64,000 nucleotides of DNA, taken from positions 1 through 64,000 of the forward strand of contig NZ_JAGPXY010000012.1 of assembly GCF_018070325.1 (NCBI RefSeq), in the 5' to 3' direction. The notes under the pieces were generated by a model that worked only from the letters and a program-made list of their open reading frames with translations, had not been told where the DNA came from and searched no databases. Positions 52,610-60,801 of the stretch are shown here, piece by piece (the first letter of the stretch is position 1; each line of letters begins with the position of its first letter). Origin of the DNA: Micromonospora sp. H61. GTDB lineage: Bacteria > Actinomycetota > Actinomycetes > Mycobacteriales > Micromonosporaceae. The translations under genes and the position numbers were made by a program.

Positions 52610-53412
52610 GGAGCCTGGAACCCCGCCTCGGCGAGGACCGCCTGCGCCGGCGCCGAACGGACGTACGCGACGAAGGCCCGTGCGCCGTTCGGATTCGGCG
52701 CGTCCTTCAACGCGACGATCGGATAGTCGTTGACCGCCCGCGCCGACTCGGGAAACTCCACGCCGGTCACGTCGGCGCTCGCCTCCCGCGTGTCCGTGCG
52801 GTAGACCAGTGCCGCGTCGACCTCGCCGAGCTTGACCTTGGCGAGCGCACCCTTGACGTCCCGTTCCAGGGTGACCGGCGTCAGCGCGACGCCGGCCGCG
52901 TCCAGGGCGGTGCGGGCCGCCGCGCCGCAGGGAACCTGACTGGCGCAGAGCGCCACCTTCACACCCGGGCCGGTCAGGTCGGCCAGGCCGGCCACTGCCG
53001 TCGGGTTGCCCCGAGGCACCGCGATCACCAGCTGGTTTCGGGCGAAGACGCTCGGCGCGCCGTCGGCGTCGCCGGCCTCGACGACAGTGGTCATGTTCGC
53101 CGGGGCGGCCGAGGCGAACACGTCCGCCGGCGCCCCCTGGGTGATCTGGTTGGCCAGGGCGGAACTGCCGGCGACGTTGAGGGTCAGGCGACTGCCCGGG
53201 TTGGCGGCCTCGAAGTCCTTCCCGATGCGGGTGAACGACTCGGTCAGCGAGGCCGCCGCGAACACGGTCACCGGGCCGGTCACCCGCCCGTCCCCACCGC
53301 TGCCGGTTGCCCGGCCGTCGCCGCCCGCGCCGCAGCCGGCCACCGCCAGGCCCGCCGCCACCAGGACAGCCACCGCCGTACGCCTGCTCCGCGCGACCGT
53401 CCCCGCGTTCAT
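52606..53412 (-). CDS. modA: Molybdate-binding lipoprotein
   Basis: 268 residues. Signal peptide with lipobox LAVAGC. Mature protein VTVFAAASLTESFTRIGKDFEAANPGSRLTLNVAGSSALANQI, then GAPADVFASAAPANMTTV, the ModA ligand-binding motifs for an oxyanion (Ser residues in AASL and GSSA). The ATG overlaps the stop of the upstream regulator (ATGA). Confidence 0.95.
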   Translation of the reverse strand: MNAGTVARSRRTAVAVLVAAGLAVAGCGAGGDGRATGSGGDGRVTGPVTVFAAASLTESFTRIGKDFEAANPGSRLTLNVAGSSALANQITQGAPADVFASAAPANMTTVVEAGDADGAPSVFARNQLVIAVPRGNPTAVAGLADLTGPGVKVALCASQVPCGAAARTALDAAGVALTPVTLERDVKGALAKVKLGEVDAALVYRTDTREASADVTGVEFPESARAVNDYPIVALKDAPNPNGARAFVAYVRSAPAQAVLAEAGFQAP

Positions 53413-53831
53413 CTGGCCGACCGTCCGCGAGCCGGGGCGGGTGCGGCCCGCTCCACCACGACCGTTGTCGACTTGATCACCGCAACGGCCACCGAACCGA
53501 CCCGCAGGTCTAGCTCGTCGACGGCCTCCCGGCTCATCAGCGACACGACCCGGAACGGGCCCGCCTGGATGTCGACCTGGGCCATCACCGTGTCCTTGCG
53601 GACGTCGACCACGATGCCGCGCAACCTGTTGCGGGCCGAGGAGAACTCGGCGCCCGCATCCGGGTCGGTGGCCTGAGCGCGAGCGAACGACGCCAGGTCG
53701 ACGCCGTCGACGACCCGGTGGCCGTGCTCGTCGCGCCCGGCCGTCAGGCGCCCGGCGTCCACCCAGCGGCGAATGGTGTCGGCGCTGACGCCGAGCAGGT
53801 CGGCCGCCTCCCCGATCCGGTACGTCGTCAC
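53409..53831 (-). CDS. HTH-TOBE molybdate-responsive regulator
   Basis: 140 residues. The N-terminal MerR/excisionase-type HTH (TYRIGEAADLLGVSADTIRRWVDAGRLTAGRDEHGHRVVDGVDL) is joined to a single TOBE (Mop-like) domain (SARNRLRGIVVDVRKDTVMAQVDIQAGPFRVVSLMSREAVDELDLRVGS) that binds molybdate. It likely senses cytoplasmic molybdate and controls its own operon, which continues into modABC by overlapping codons. GTG start 6 bases after a TAGGGT hexamer, so probably leaderless. It fills the place of ModE. Confidence 0.9.
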   Translation of the reverse strand: MTTYRIGEAADLLGVSADTIRRWVDAGRLTAGRDEHGHRVVDGVDLASFARAQATDPDAGAEFSSARNRLRGIVVDVRKDTVMAQVDIQAGPFRVVSLMSREAVDELDLRVGSVAVAVIKSTTVVVERAAPAPARGRSAR

Positions 53832-53837
53832 CCGCTC

Positions 53838-53843
53838 ACCCTA
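53838..53843 (-). promoter_or_regulatory. Minus-10 element of the molybdate operon, leaderless
   Basis: TAGGGT on the minus strand, 6 bases before the GTG at 53831. No conserved molybdenum-cofactor riboswitch is apparent in the 150 bases upstream. Confidence 0.55.
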
Positions 53844-53987
53844 ACGGCCGCATTTGCCATGGCGAAAGCCCGGCATGGGCAGCAACCGCGTGAACGAGGG
53901 GGTAGCAGGGCCAGCAGTTGCGTCTGACTTCTCGGTCTCACGACGCCTGCGGCTCCCTGGGGCGCGTGCGGACGACCCGTTGCGGCG

Positions 53988-54479
53988 TCAGGGCCGGCGG
54001 GGGTGGCCCTTGAGGTGCCGGCCCAGCTCGCGGGCGATCTCCCGGTTGGCGTCGCGCTCGGCCAGCGTCTGCCGCTTGTCGTAGGAGCGCTTGCCCTTGG
54101 CGAGGGCCAACTCGACCTTGGCGTAGCCGTTCTCGAAGTACATCGACAGCGGAACGAGGGTCACCCCGCCCTCGCGGACCTTGTCCAGGATCCGGTCGAT
54201 CTCGGCGCGGTGCAGCAGCAGCTTGCGGTTGCGACGCGGGGCGTGGTTGGTCCACGTGCCGTAGGTGTACTCGGCGATGTGCAGGCCGTACAGCACGATC
54301 TCGCCGTCGCGCTCGTGCGCGAACGCGTCCACCAGCGAGGCCCGCCCCTCGCGCAGTGACTTGACCTCGGTGCCGACCAGCACGATGCCCGCCTCGTACG
54401 TGCGCAGCACCGTGTACTCGTGCCGGGCCTTCTTGTTCGAGGCGATCAACCGGCGGGCGGATGGCTTGGACGGGGTCAC
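53988..54479 (-). CDS. smpB: SsrA-binding protein SmpB (trans-translation)
   Basis: 163 residues. Conserved blocks: [45 protein letters not shown], then [30 protein letters not shown], and the basic C-terminal tail [26 protein letters not shown]. SmpB carries tmRNA to stalled ribosomes. The GTG at 54479 gives the normal length and follows TATCGT by 6 bases; the open frame continues upstream to 54602 without similarity. The tmRNA gene ssrA is not next to it (the 156 bases downstream are too short and show no match). Confidence 0.97.
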   Translation of the reverse strand: MTPSKPSARRLIASNKKARHEYTVLRTYEAGIVLVGTEVKSLREGRASLVDAFAHERDGEIVLYGLHIAEYTYGTWTNHAPRRNRKLLLHRAEIDRILDKVREGGVTLVPLSMYFENGYAKVELALAKGKRSYDKRQTLAERDANREIARELGRHLKGHPRRP

Positions 54480-54485
54480 CAGGCG

Positions 54486-54491
54486 ACGATA
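54486..54491 (-). promoter_or_regulatory. Minus-10 element of smpB, leaderless
   Basis: TATCGT on the minus strand, 6 bases before the GTG at 54479. Confidence 0.5.
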
Positions 54492-54522
54492 TCCGGCCGC
54501 CGGAGTAGTCGTACCGGCCGGC

Positions 54523-56760
54523 TCAGTCGCGTGCCGGGCGCGCGCGGCGTAGTCGCGCGGTGAGGTCCCGTACCGCGTCCCCGAACGCCTCCTGCGACTC
54601 ACACGGCCAGTGCCCGAGGATCGGTGGGGGAACGCTGTCGCTGGGTGCCGGCACCACGTCCTGCGGGTCGGTCAACCGCCGGTCCACAGTCGCCGGCGGA
54701 CCGGTCAGCGTCTCGGCCTCCCCGGGACGGTGGGAGGCGAAGATCCAGCCGCCGATCGGGTCGGTGTCGCGCCACAGGTTGATCCAGCGCCAGCCGATCC
54801 GTTCGCCAATCTCCCGCAGCGCCGGCTCGTCGGCGTAGGCGGGGAACAGGCGGGAGTACAGGCGGCCCAGCGGCGACCCGTAGGTCAGCAGGGCTACCCG
54901 CTCGGTGATCCGGGTGGGCAGTTGCAGGACCGTGGCGGCGAGCAGCACCGAGCCGTGGCTGTGTCCGGCAAGCAGCACACCGTGCCCCTGTTCCACCAGG
55001 TAGGTGATCCGCTTGGCCAACTCCGGCACGGCCCGCTCGGCGTAGCAGGGCGGCGCGAACGGGTGCGCCGCGCGGGGCCAGAAGGTGCCCAGATCCCAGA
55101 GGACCCCCACGTACCGACGGAACTGCGCCGTCCGGTACGCGAAGATGCCGCCCACCACCAGGCCGAGCAGGATCGCGGCGATCACGTAGCTACCCGACCC
55201 GATCAGGAAGTTGACCATGTTTTCCGGCACTCCGACGTAGCGCTGCGCCACGTCGCCGGGTAGGAGCTGGAGCAGGCCGAGCACGCTGGTGGCCAGGCCG
55301 AGCGCCGCCAGGCCGGCGTACACCACGGAGAGCGGCTCCAACCGTTCGGTGAAGCGGGCCCGCGCCACCGCCTGCTCCACCCGCCGCAGCCGGTCCGCCG
55401 CCTGCGGCGGCGCGTCCGGGAAGTCGGCGGCCACGATCGCGCGCGCGGCCCGCCGCCGCCCGCGCCGGGTCAGCCTGGTGACCAGGCCGGCCACCAGCAG
55501 CGCGGTCACCACTGCCAGGAAAAACCCGAAGATCGCCCATTTGTACGCCAGGGGAGGGCTGGTCTCCAGGCCGTCCGCGGTCGTCCCCTCGCGGTCGAGC
55601 AGGTCCGCCACCCGGTAGACCAGCTCGGCCGAGAACGCCACGGCGAGGCCGGCCGAGATCGTGATGAAGACCGGCGCTCCCAACGCGCGGATGGGTGACC
55701 GGCTCTGCCCGCCGCCCCGTCGCCAGATCACCAGCGCGGCGAGCGCGATCACCAGCACCGTCTGGCTGACGAACAGCCAGGCCACGATCGCGCCGTAACC
55801 GGGCAGCGCACCGCCTTGCGGCCACGGTGCCGGGCTGATGACGACGTGCACGATCACCAGCATCGTCAGGCCGCAGGCGATGATGCGCAGCCCGCGGAAG
55901 ACGCCGTCCACCCGGGGCGACGGGTCGGTGCGGTCCATGCTCGGCACCACGGTGACCAGGATCAGACAGGCCAGCAGCGCCGCCCCGGTGGCCGTCAGCA
56001 GGGTCACCATCACCCACGAGCGGTGCTGGCTGGCCCGCGCGGCCAGCAGGCTGGCGCTCAGCGTGGTGAACGCCGCCGCGACGTGGACCGAGCGCAGCCG
56101 ACCCACCAGCGGCTCGCCGTCCCATTGGCCGACGGCGCTCAACTGGTGTTTCGACGTCGGCGTCGACGGCGTCCGGAACGCGTCGAACGAATGGCCCGGG
56201 CGGGCGCCCAGCCACCAGACCAGCCCGATGGCGGCGACCGGCACGAGCGCCAGCACCCCCAGGCGCAGCCCGGGCGGGCGCCCACCGAGCCAGGACAGCC
56301 AGCTCCGGCCGGCCAGGCACGACGGGCTGTCCATGCAGCGCCACGCGACCAGGTCCAGCGCCACCCCGACGATGGAGAGCACGTAGAGCACGGTGAGGGT
56401 GAGGGCGAGCACCCGGCACAGCGCCATGAAGCCGCGCTTCGAGACGGTGTTCGCCGGGCGCATCCAGAGCGCCACGTTGCAGAGCATGAACGGCAGCAGG
56501 AAGACCAGCGACAGCGTCCGCACGGCCGTGCCGGACGGCAGGTCACTCCAGCGGTACGCCTCCAACGTCACCCCGTCCGTCCCGGTGGAGTCCGGATAGC
56601 CGGGGCGCGGTCGGTAGAAACCGCCGCTGCGGTCCCCGGCGACCTGGTGCACGTACGGCCGGTCCAACACCTGGTCCGCGCCCGCGCCGGAGACACCGTG
56701 CACCCGCAGCTCCACGATCCCGCCCGACGTCGTCGGTCCGGTCGGTGTCGCGTCCGCCAT
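54523..56760 (-). CDS. Large polytopic membrane protein with split alpha/beta-hydrolase fold
   Basis: 745 residues. The N-terminal 40 residues ([20 protein letters not shown]) look like the first strand and oxyanion loop of a hydrolase. There follow about ten membrane spans between residues 80 and 540. The C-terminal 200 residues hold [21 protein letters not shown] (Ser601), RDTDPIGG as candidate acid and PPILGHWPC as candidate His. This suggests a serine hydrolase whose fold is interrupted by a membrane domain. Homologues occur in other actinomycetes (from memory); substrate unknown. ATG at 56760 after a G-rich ribosome site. Confidence 0.8.
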   Translation of the reverse strand: MADATPTGPTTSGGIVELRVHGVSGAGADQVLDRPYVHQVAGDRSGGFYRPRPGYPDSTGTDGVTLEAYRWSDLPSGTAVRTLSLVFLLPFMLCNVALWMRPANTVSKRGFMALCRVLALTLTVLYVLSIVGVALDLVAWRCMDSPSCLAGRSWLSWLGGRPPGLRLGVLALVPVAAIGLVWWLGARPGHSFDAFRTPSTPTSKHQLSAVGQWDGEPLVGRLRSVHVAAAFTTLSASLLAARASQHRSWVMVTLLTATGAALLACLILVTVVPSMDRTDPSPRVDGVFRGLRIIACGLTMLVIVHVVISPAPWPQGGALPGYGAIVAWLFVSQTVLVIALAALVIWRRGGGQSRSPIRALGAPVFITISAGLAVAFSAELVYRVADLLDREGTTADGLETSPPLAYKWAIFGFFLAVVTALLVAGLVTRLTRRGRRRAARAIVAADFPDAPPQAADRLRRVEQAVARARFTERLEPLSVVYAGLAALGLATSVLGLLQLLPGDVAQRYVGVPENMVNFLIGSGSYVIAAILLGLVVGGIFAYRTAQFRRYVGVLWDLGTFWPRAAHPFAPPCYAERAVPELAKRITYLVEQGHGVLLAGHSHGSVLLAATVLQLPTRITERVALLTYGSPLGRLYSRLFPAYADEPALREIGERIGWRWINLWRDTDPIGGWIFASHRPGEAETLTGPPATVDRRLTDPQDVVPAPSDSVPPPILGHWPCESQEAFGDAVRDLTARLRRARPARD

Positions 56761-56911
56761 GGGCCCCCCGAGGTGTGCGCGGCAACCGGGCGGGTCGTCG
56801 ATGTCCGGCCACCCGCGCGGCTTCCCGGCTTACCCGTCTGCCGGGCGGTCAACCGTGGGCCGGGCCTCGGCGATGGTGCGGTCGACCCTCGACAGGTGAT
56901 TTCATGGCGCC

Positions 56912-57557
56912 ATGGCGAACCCGGTGATCCTGACCGTCGACGACGACCCCGTGGTGTCCCGGGCGGTGGCCCGGGACATCCGGCGCCGCTACGGCGACCG
57001 CTACCGGGTGTTGCGGGCGTCCTCCGGGCCGGAGGCGCTGGACGCGCTACGCGAGGTCAAACTGCGCGGCGAACAGGTGGCGCTGCTGCTGGCCGACCAC
57101 CGGATGCCGGAGATGACCGGTGTCGAGTTCCTGGAAGCGGCCATGGACATCTTCCCGGCGGCCCGCCGGGTGCTGCTCACCGCGTACGCGGACACCGACG
57201 CCGCGATCGAGGCCATCAACGTGGTCGACCTGGACCACTACCTGCTCAAGCCCTGGCACCCGCCGGAGGAGAAGCTGTACCCGGTGGTCGACGGGCTGCT
57301 GGAGGCGTGGGCGCTCACCCCGGACGCTGGTCCGCGACGACCGTGGTTTCATCGTGACCGGTCCGGATCTGCTCGCCGGGGGGCGGCGACCGGCCGGCTG
57401 GTCGTTGTCGCGCGACCCGTACCACCTGGAGACCAGCGTGCCGGGCGTGTTCGCTGCCGGGGACGTGCGGGCCGAGTCGGTCAAGCGGGTCGCCTCGGCC
57501 GTCGGCGAGGGTGCGATGGCGGTGTCGCTGGTGCACCGCTACCTGGAGGCCCAGTGA
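56912..57557 (+). pseudogene. Remnant of a response regulator-thioredoxin reductase fusion (internal deletion)
   Basis: The N-terminal part (56912 to about 57306) is an intact receiver domain: VILTVDDDPVVSRAVARDI, phospho-acceptor Asp62 in LLLADHRMPEMTG, and YLLKPWHPPEEKLYPVVDGLLEAW. Then, in another frame (from about 57327 to the TGA at 57555-57557), comes the end of an FAD-dependent thioredoxin reductase: VRDDRGFIVTG, YHLETSVPGVFAAGDVRAESVKRVASAVGEGAMAV. The FAD and NADPH domains and redox Cys pair, roughly 350-400 residues, are missing. A deletion with frameshift is the simplest account. The frame starting at 56912 runs on to 57616 through nonsense sequence. Confidence 0.85.
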
Positions 57558-57603
57558 GCCGGGTTTGCGAGCCCCGCAGTCGCGAGCGAAGGAGGCCCAG
57601 TGA
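57545..57603 (+). repeat. 13-bp direct repeat between the remnant and the kinase gene
   Basis: GGAGGCCCAGTGA occurs at 57545-57557 (end of the reductase remnant) and 57591-57603 (ribosome site and start of the kinase), 46 bases apart. A small duplication probably separated genes that once overlapped. Confidence 0.55.
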
Positions 57604-59033
57604 CCACCGAGTCTGATCGGCTGACATCTGCGCAGTTGCGCACTCTGTTCCTGTTCGAGGCGCTCGACGACGGGCAGCTCGACTGGCTGGCCGAGCACGG
57701 CCGGGTCGAGCAGCGCGCCGGCGGCACCCTCGTGTACGGCGAGGGTGAGCCCGCTACCTGCTTCTTCGTGCTGGTGCGCGGGGCGGTGGCGTTGAGTCGC
57801 CTGGTGCGCGGCGACGACGTCGAGGTCAGCCGAACCGACCAGCGCGGGGTGTACGGAGGGGCCACTCAGGCGTACCTGGGTGACCAGGTCGAGCAGAGCT
57901 ACCGCAACAGCCTGCGGGCGGTGACCGACGCGGAGTTCTTCGTGCTGCCGGCGGAGGACTTCGCGTACGCCCTGCGGTCCTGGTTCCCGATGCCCATGCA
58001 CCTGTTGGAGGGGCTGTTCTTCGGGATGCGGGACAGTCAGGCCATCGTCGGTGAGCGGGAGCGGTTGCTGGCCCTCGGTTCGCTCTCGGCGGGGTTGACC
58101 CACGAGCTGAACAATCCGGCCGCGGCGGCGGTGCGGGCCACGTCGGTTCTGCGGGACCGGGTCGCCGGGATGCGGCACAAGCTCGCCATGATCGCCGACG
58201 GGCGGCTCGACGGCAGCGCCCTGCACGGTCTGGTCGCCCTGCAGGAGGAGGCGGTCGCCCGGGTGGCCGGCGCGCCGAAGTTGACCCCGATGGCCACCGC
58301 CGACGCCGAGGACACCCTGACCGACTGGCTGCAGGACCATGGCGTCGGCGGGGCCTGGGACCTGGCGCCGATCCTGGTCGGCGGTGGGCTCGACGCGGCC
58401 TGGCTGGCGCAGGTCAAGGCCGCGGTCGGCGCCGCGGACCTGGAGGCGGCGGTGCGTTGGCTCACCTACACCGTCGACACCGAGCTGCTGATGCGCGAGA
58501 TCGGCGACGCGGTCACCCGGATCTCCGGGCTCGTGGGCGCCGCCAAGCAGTACTCGCAGCTGGACCGCGCCCCGCACCGGGTGGTGGATGTGCACGACCT
58601 GCTCGACGCCACGCTGGTGATGTTCAAGGGCAAGATCCCCGCCGAGGTCAAGCTGGTCCGGGAGTACGACCGGGACCTCCCACCGGTCCCGGCGTACGCG
58701 GCCGAGCTGAACCAGGTGTGGACCAACCTGATCGACAACGCGTTGGGCGCGATGGGGGAGAAGGGTGTGCTGACCGTCCGCACCGGACGGGTCGGCAACC
58801 AACTGACGGTGGAGATCACCGACACCGGGCCGGGTATCCCGCCGGAGGTGCGTCCGCGGATCTTCGAGCCGTTCTTCACCACCAAGCCGGTCGGCGCGGG
58901 CACCGGTCTGGGGCTGGACATCTCGTACCGGATCGTGGTGCACAAACACCACGGCGACATCCGGGTCGAGACCGAGCCGGGACGAACCACCTTCCGGGTC
59001 CTCCTACCGATCACCGAGGGCGCACCGGACTGA
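57600..59033 (+). CDS. Histidine kinase with cyclic-nucleotide-binding sensor domain
   Basis: 477 residues. N-terminal cNMP-binding-like domain (FEALDDGQLDWLAEHGRVEQRAGGTLVYGEGEPATCFFVLVRGAVALS). H-box GSLSAGLTHELNNPAAAAVRAT (His168) and, after a helical insert, the ATPase domain: N-box LNQVWTNLIDNALGAM, G1 ITDTGPGIPP, F-box FEPFFTTK, G2 GTGLGLDISYRI. Soluble. Start GTG with AAGGAGG. In related genomes this kinase follows the response regulator-thioredoxin reductase fusion, which here is broken, so it may lack a working partner in cis. Confidence 0.92.
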   Translation: MTTESDRLTSAQLRTLFLFEALDDGQLDWLAEHGRVEQRAGGTLVYGEGEPATCFFVLVRGAVALSRLVRGDDVEVSRTDQRGVYGGATQAYLGDQVEQSYRNSLRAVTDAEFFVLPAEDFAYALRSWFPMPMHLLEGLFFGMRDSQAIVGERERLLALGSLSAGLTHELNNPAAAAVRATSVLRDRVAGMRHKLAMIADGRLDGSALHGLVALQEEAVARVAGAPKLTPMATADAEDTLTDWLQDHGVGGAWDLAPILVGGGLDAAWLAQVKAAVGAADLEAAVRWLTYTVDTELLMREIGDAVTRISGLVGAAKQYSQLDRAPHRVVDVHDLLDATLVMFKGKIPAEVKLVREYDRDLPPVPAYAAELNQVWTNLIDNALGAMGEKGVLTVRTGRVGNQLTVEITDTGPGIPPEVRPRIFEPFFTTKPVGAGTGLGLDISYRIVVHKHHGDIRVETEPGRTTFRVLLPITEGAPD

Positions 59034-59055
59034 AGTTCCGCGCGTCCGCCGCGCC

Positions 59056-59122
59056 GATCTTGCAGTTTCGGTCGTCGATATGCGTGATAAGCCGCTTGTG
59101 TCGGGACAGTAAGTGCAAGATC
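59056..59122. repeat. Intergenic inverted repeat (GATCTTGCA/TGCAAGATC), possible terminator
   Basis: GATCTTGCA at 59056-59064 and TGCAAGATC at 59114-59122 bound a 67-bp palindromic segment between two convergent genes (stops at 59033 and 59141). It resembles a repeat I associate with Micromonospora and Actinoplanes intergenic regions, which may be a REP/MITE family. It can serve as a bidirectional terminator. Confidence 0.5.
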
Positions 59123-59140
59123 GCGAGGGTGGGGCGCGGG

Positions 59141-59656
59141 TCAGACCTGGTGGGTGGGGGTGAGGAAATCGGCCAGTACCTGGGTGTGGGTGGAGAACGC
59201 CAGCTCGACCGGGTCGGTGAGCACCAGCCACTCGGTCGCCTCCTCGGTCGGCGCCGAGGGTGGCAGGTCCTCGGCCGCCCGCTCGGGCAGCACTCCGAAG
59301 ACCATCATCGTGCCGCCCGCTGGCGCCCCGTGCACCGCGAACAGGCGGGCGTCCTCGGCCGCCGCGATCAGGCCGGTCTCCTCCCGCAGCTCCCGTACGA
59401 GTGCGTCGGACCACTCCTCGCCGTACTCGATGAAGCCGCCGGGCAGCGCGAGCAGGCCGCGGGCCGGTTCGATGTCCCGGCGGACCACCACCACTCCCAG
59501 CCCCTCGGCGGTGCGGACCGGCAGCACCGCGACCGCCACCGGCAGCGGGTTGCGCCAGATGGTCTCGCCGCAGACCGTGCAGACTCGCGGCCATCCGGCG
59601 GCCGGCGGGTAGGCGGCGCCGCAGTAGGAGCAGTGCGAGTACGGCGTGCCGGTCAT
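59141..59656 (-). CDS. NUDIX hydrolase with N-terminal zinc ribbon
   Basis: 171 residues. A four-Cys ribbon, CSYCGAAY and CTVCGETI, precedes the NUDIX domain. The NUDIX box is GGFIEYGEEWSDALVRELREETGL (GX5EX7REUXEEXGU satisfied). NudC-like arrangement (NADH pyrophosphatase), though shorter; it may hydrolyse NAD(H) or act on capped RNA or other dinucleotides. Start ATG at 59656 (MTGTPYSHC), 8 bases after TAACGT. Confidence 0.92.
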   Translation of the reverse strand: MTGTPYSHCSYCGAAYPPAAGWPRVCTVCGETIWRNPLPVAVAVLPVRTAEGLGVVVVRRDIEPARGLLALPGGFIEYGEEWSDALVRELREETGLIAAAEDARLFAVHGAPAGGTMMVFGVLPERAAEDLPPSAPTEEATEWLVLTDPVELAFSTHTQVLADFLTPTHQV

Positions 59657-59678
59657 GCCGCAGCACGTTACTCCGATC

Positions 59679-59761
59679 CGCGCCCAGCCCGTCGCGCCGC
59701 CGCCTCGTCCCGCGCCCAGCCCGTCGCGCCGCCGCAAGCCTCCCGCGCCGCCGCCTCGTCC
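59679..59761. repeat. 32/33-bp tandem repeat, 2.5 copies
   Basis: Units at 59679-59710 and 59711-59743 share their first 25 bases (CGCGCCCAGCCCGTCGCGCC and the next five); a partial copy of the unit's second half lies at 59744-59761. The repeat fills the space between the NUDIX start and the end of the SRPBCC gene. No coding role visible. Confidence 0.6.
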
Positions 59762-59766
59762 CGCGC

Positions 59767-60408
59767 TCAGGCGGCCGGGTCGCCGGTGTAGAAGGCGGTG
59801 GTGCGTTCGGCGGCGGCCTTCGCCTCGTCGGCGTCGGTGCCGGCGGCGATGCTCGCTTCGCACCACAGCTGGCTGCTCAACTCGATGGCCCGTCGTCCCT
59901 CGGCGGAGGCGGTCCACTCGGCGCCCTGTTCCGGGGTGATCCCGCTGCCGTCGCCGGCCAGGTGCGAGGCGAGGCCGAGCAGCCCGAGGTCCCAGCCGAC
60001 ACCGACCGCGCCCGGCCCGAACTGGGCCCACCGGTCCTGGTCGACGTGCGCGATGTGGTCCAGGTCGAGGCGGGCCCGCTCGTCGCCGACCGGGGTGACC
60101 CGCACCTCGATCCAGCTCACCTCGCCGCCCATTTCCCAGGTGGCGGTGAAGCGGTGCGGCGGTTCGCAGCTCTCGACGGTGCCGTGGGCGTTGCCCTGGA
60201 GTTGGTACGTGCCGCCCAGCCGCAGGTCGCCGGAGATCGGCAGGAACCAGCGCGGGATGCGCTCGGCGCTGGTGCAGGCGTCCCACAGATCCTCGGCCGT
60301 CGCCTGGTAGGTCTGGCTGATCGTGGTGACCCGCGCCTCACCGGCTTCCAGGGTGCGGCTGCCGACCTTCCGCTGGACGGCGTTGATCTGCTCGGTGGCG
60401 TCGAACAT
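59767..60408 (-). CDS. SRPBCC (AHSA1-like) domain protein
   Basis: 213 residues. START/AHSA1 pattern: TISQTYQATAEDLWDACTSAERIPRWFLPISGDLRLGGTYQLQG, then FTATWEMGGEVSWIEVRVTPVG. These proteins bind hydrophobic ligands in a helix-grip pocket. The ATG at 60408 shares one base with the stop of the ArsR gene (TGATG), the standard ArsR-SRPBCC pair, in which the regulator controls the operon. A 60-residue C-terminal extension is helical. Confidence 0.9.
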   Translation of the reverse strand: MFDATEQINAVQRKVGSRTLEAGEARVTTISQTYQATAEDLWDACTSAERIPRWFLPISGDLRLGGTYQLQGNAHGTVESCEPPHRFTATWEMGGEVSWIEVRVTPVGDERARLDLDHIAHVDQDRWAQFGPGAVGVGWDLGLLGLASHLAGDGSGITPEQGAEWTASAEGRRAIELSSQLWCEASIAAGTDADEAKAAAERTTAFYTGDPAA

Positions 60409-60773
60409 CAGGTGTTCCTCTCATCGGGTGGGTCGGCGGGCCCGCGCAGCCGACGCTCGCGTCGGCCCCGGGCCAGCTCGGTGGCGAGTGCCGCCAGGGG
60501 TGGGGCCCAGAATCGGCGGAAGTGCTCCAGCCAGCCGTCGACCTCGCGCAGTGGGCGTGGGTCGACGGCGTAGAGCCGCCGGGTGCCCTCCGGCCGCACG
60601 GTGGCGAAGCCGTTGTCGCGCAGCACCTTGAGGTGCTGGGACACGGCGGGCTGGGAGATGCCGAACTCCTCGCGGATGACCGCGCTGACCGCGCCGGCGG
60701 TCTGCTCGCCACCGGCGAGCAGTTCCAGGATGCGGCGCCGGACCGGATCGCCCAGCACGTCGAAGGCGTGCAC
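60408..60773 (-). CDS. ArsR-family transcriptional regulator
   Basis: 121 residues. Winged helix: HAFDVLGDPVRRRILELLAGGEQTAGAVSAVIREEFGISQPAVSQHLKVLRDNGFATVRPEGTRRLYAVDPRPLREVDGWL. There are no metal-binding Cys clusters, so it is one of the non-metal ArsR proteins that partner with SRPBCC genes. GTG start at 60773; a near-TANNNT hexamer (TACAAC) lies 7 bases upstream. Confidence 0.92.
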   Translation of the reverse strand: MHAFDVLGDPVRRRILELLAGGEQTAGAVSAVIREEFGISQPAVSQHLKVLRDNGFATVRPEGTRRLYAVDPRPLREVDGWLEHFRRFWAPPLAALATELARGRRERRLRGPADPPDERNT

Positions 60774-60801
60774 GACGACAGTTGTATCACTGACGGCTTA
60801 T

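Noticed and set aside
53832..53987. tmRNA gene next to smpB
   Set aside because: The gap is only 156 bases, too short for tmRNA, with no tRNA-like ends or tag reading frame.
59679..59761. Tandem repeat as a CRISPR array
   Set aside because: Units are contiguous without spacers and only 2.5 copies exist.
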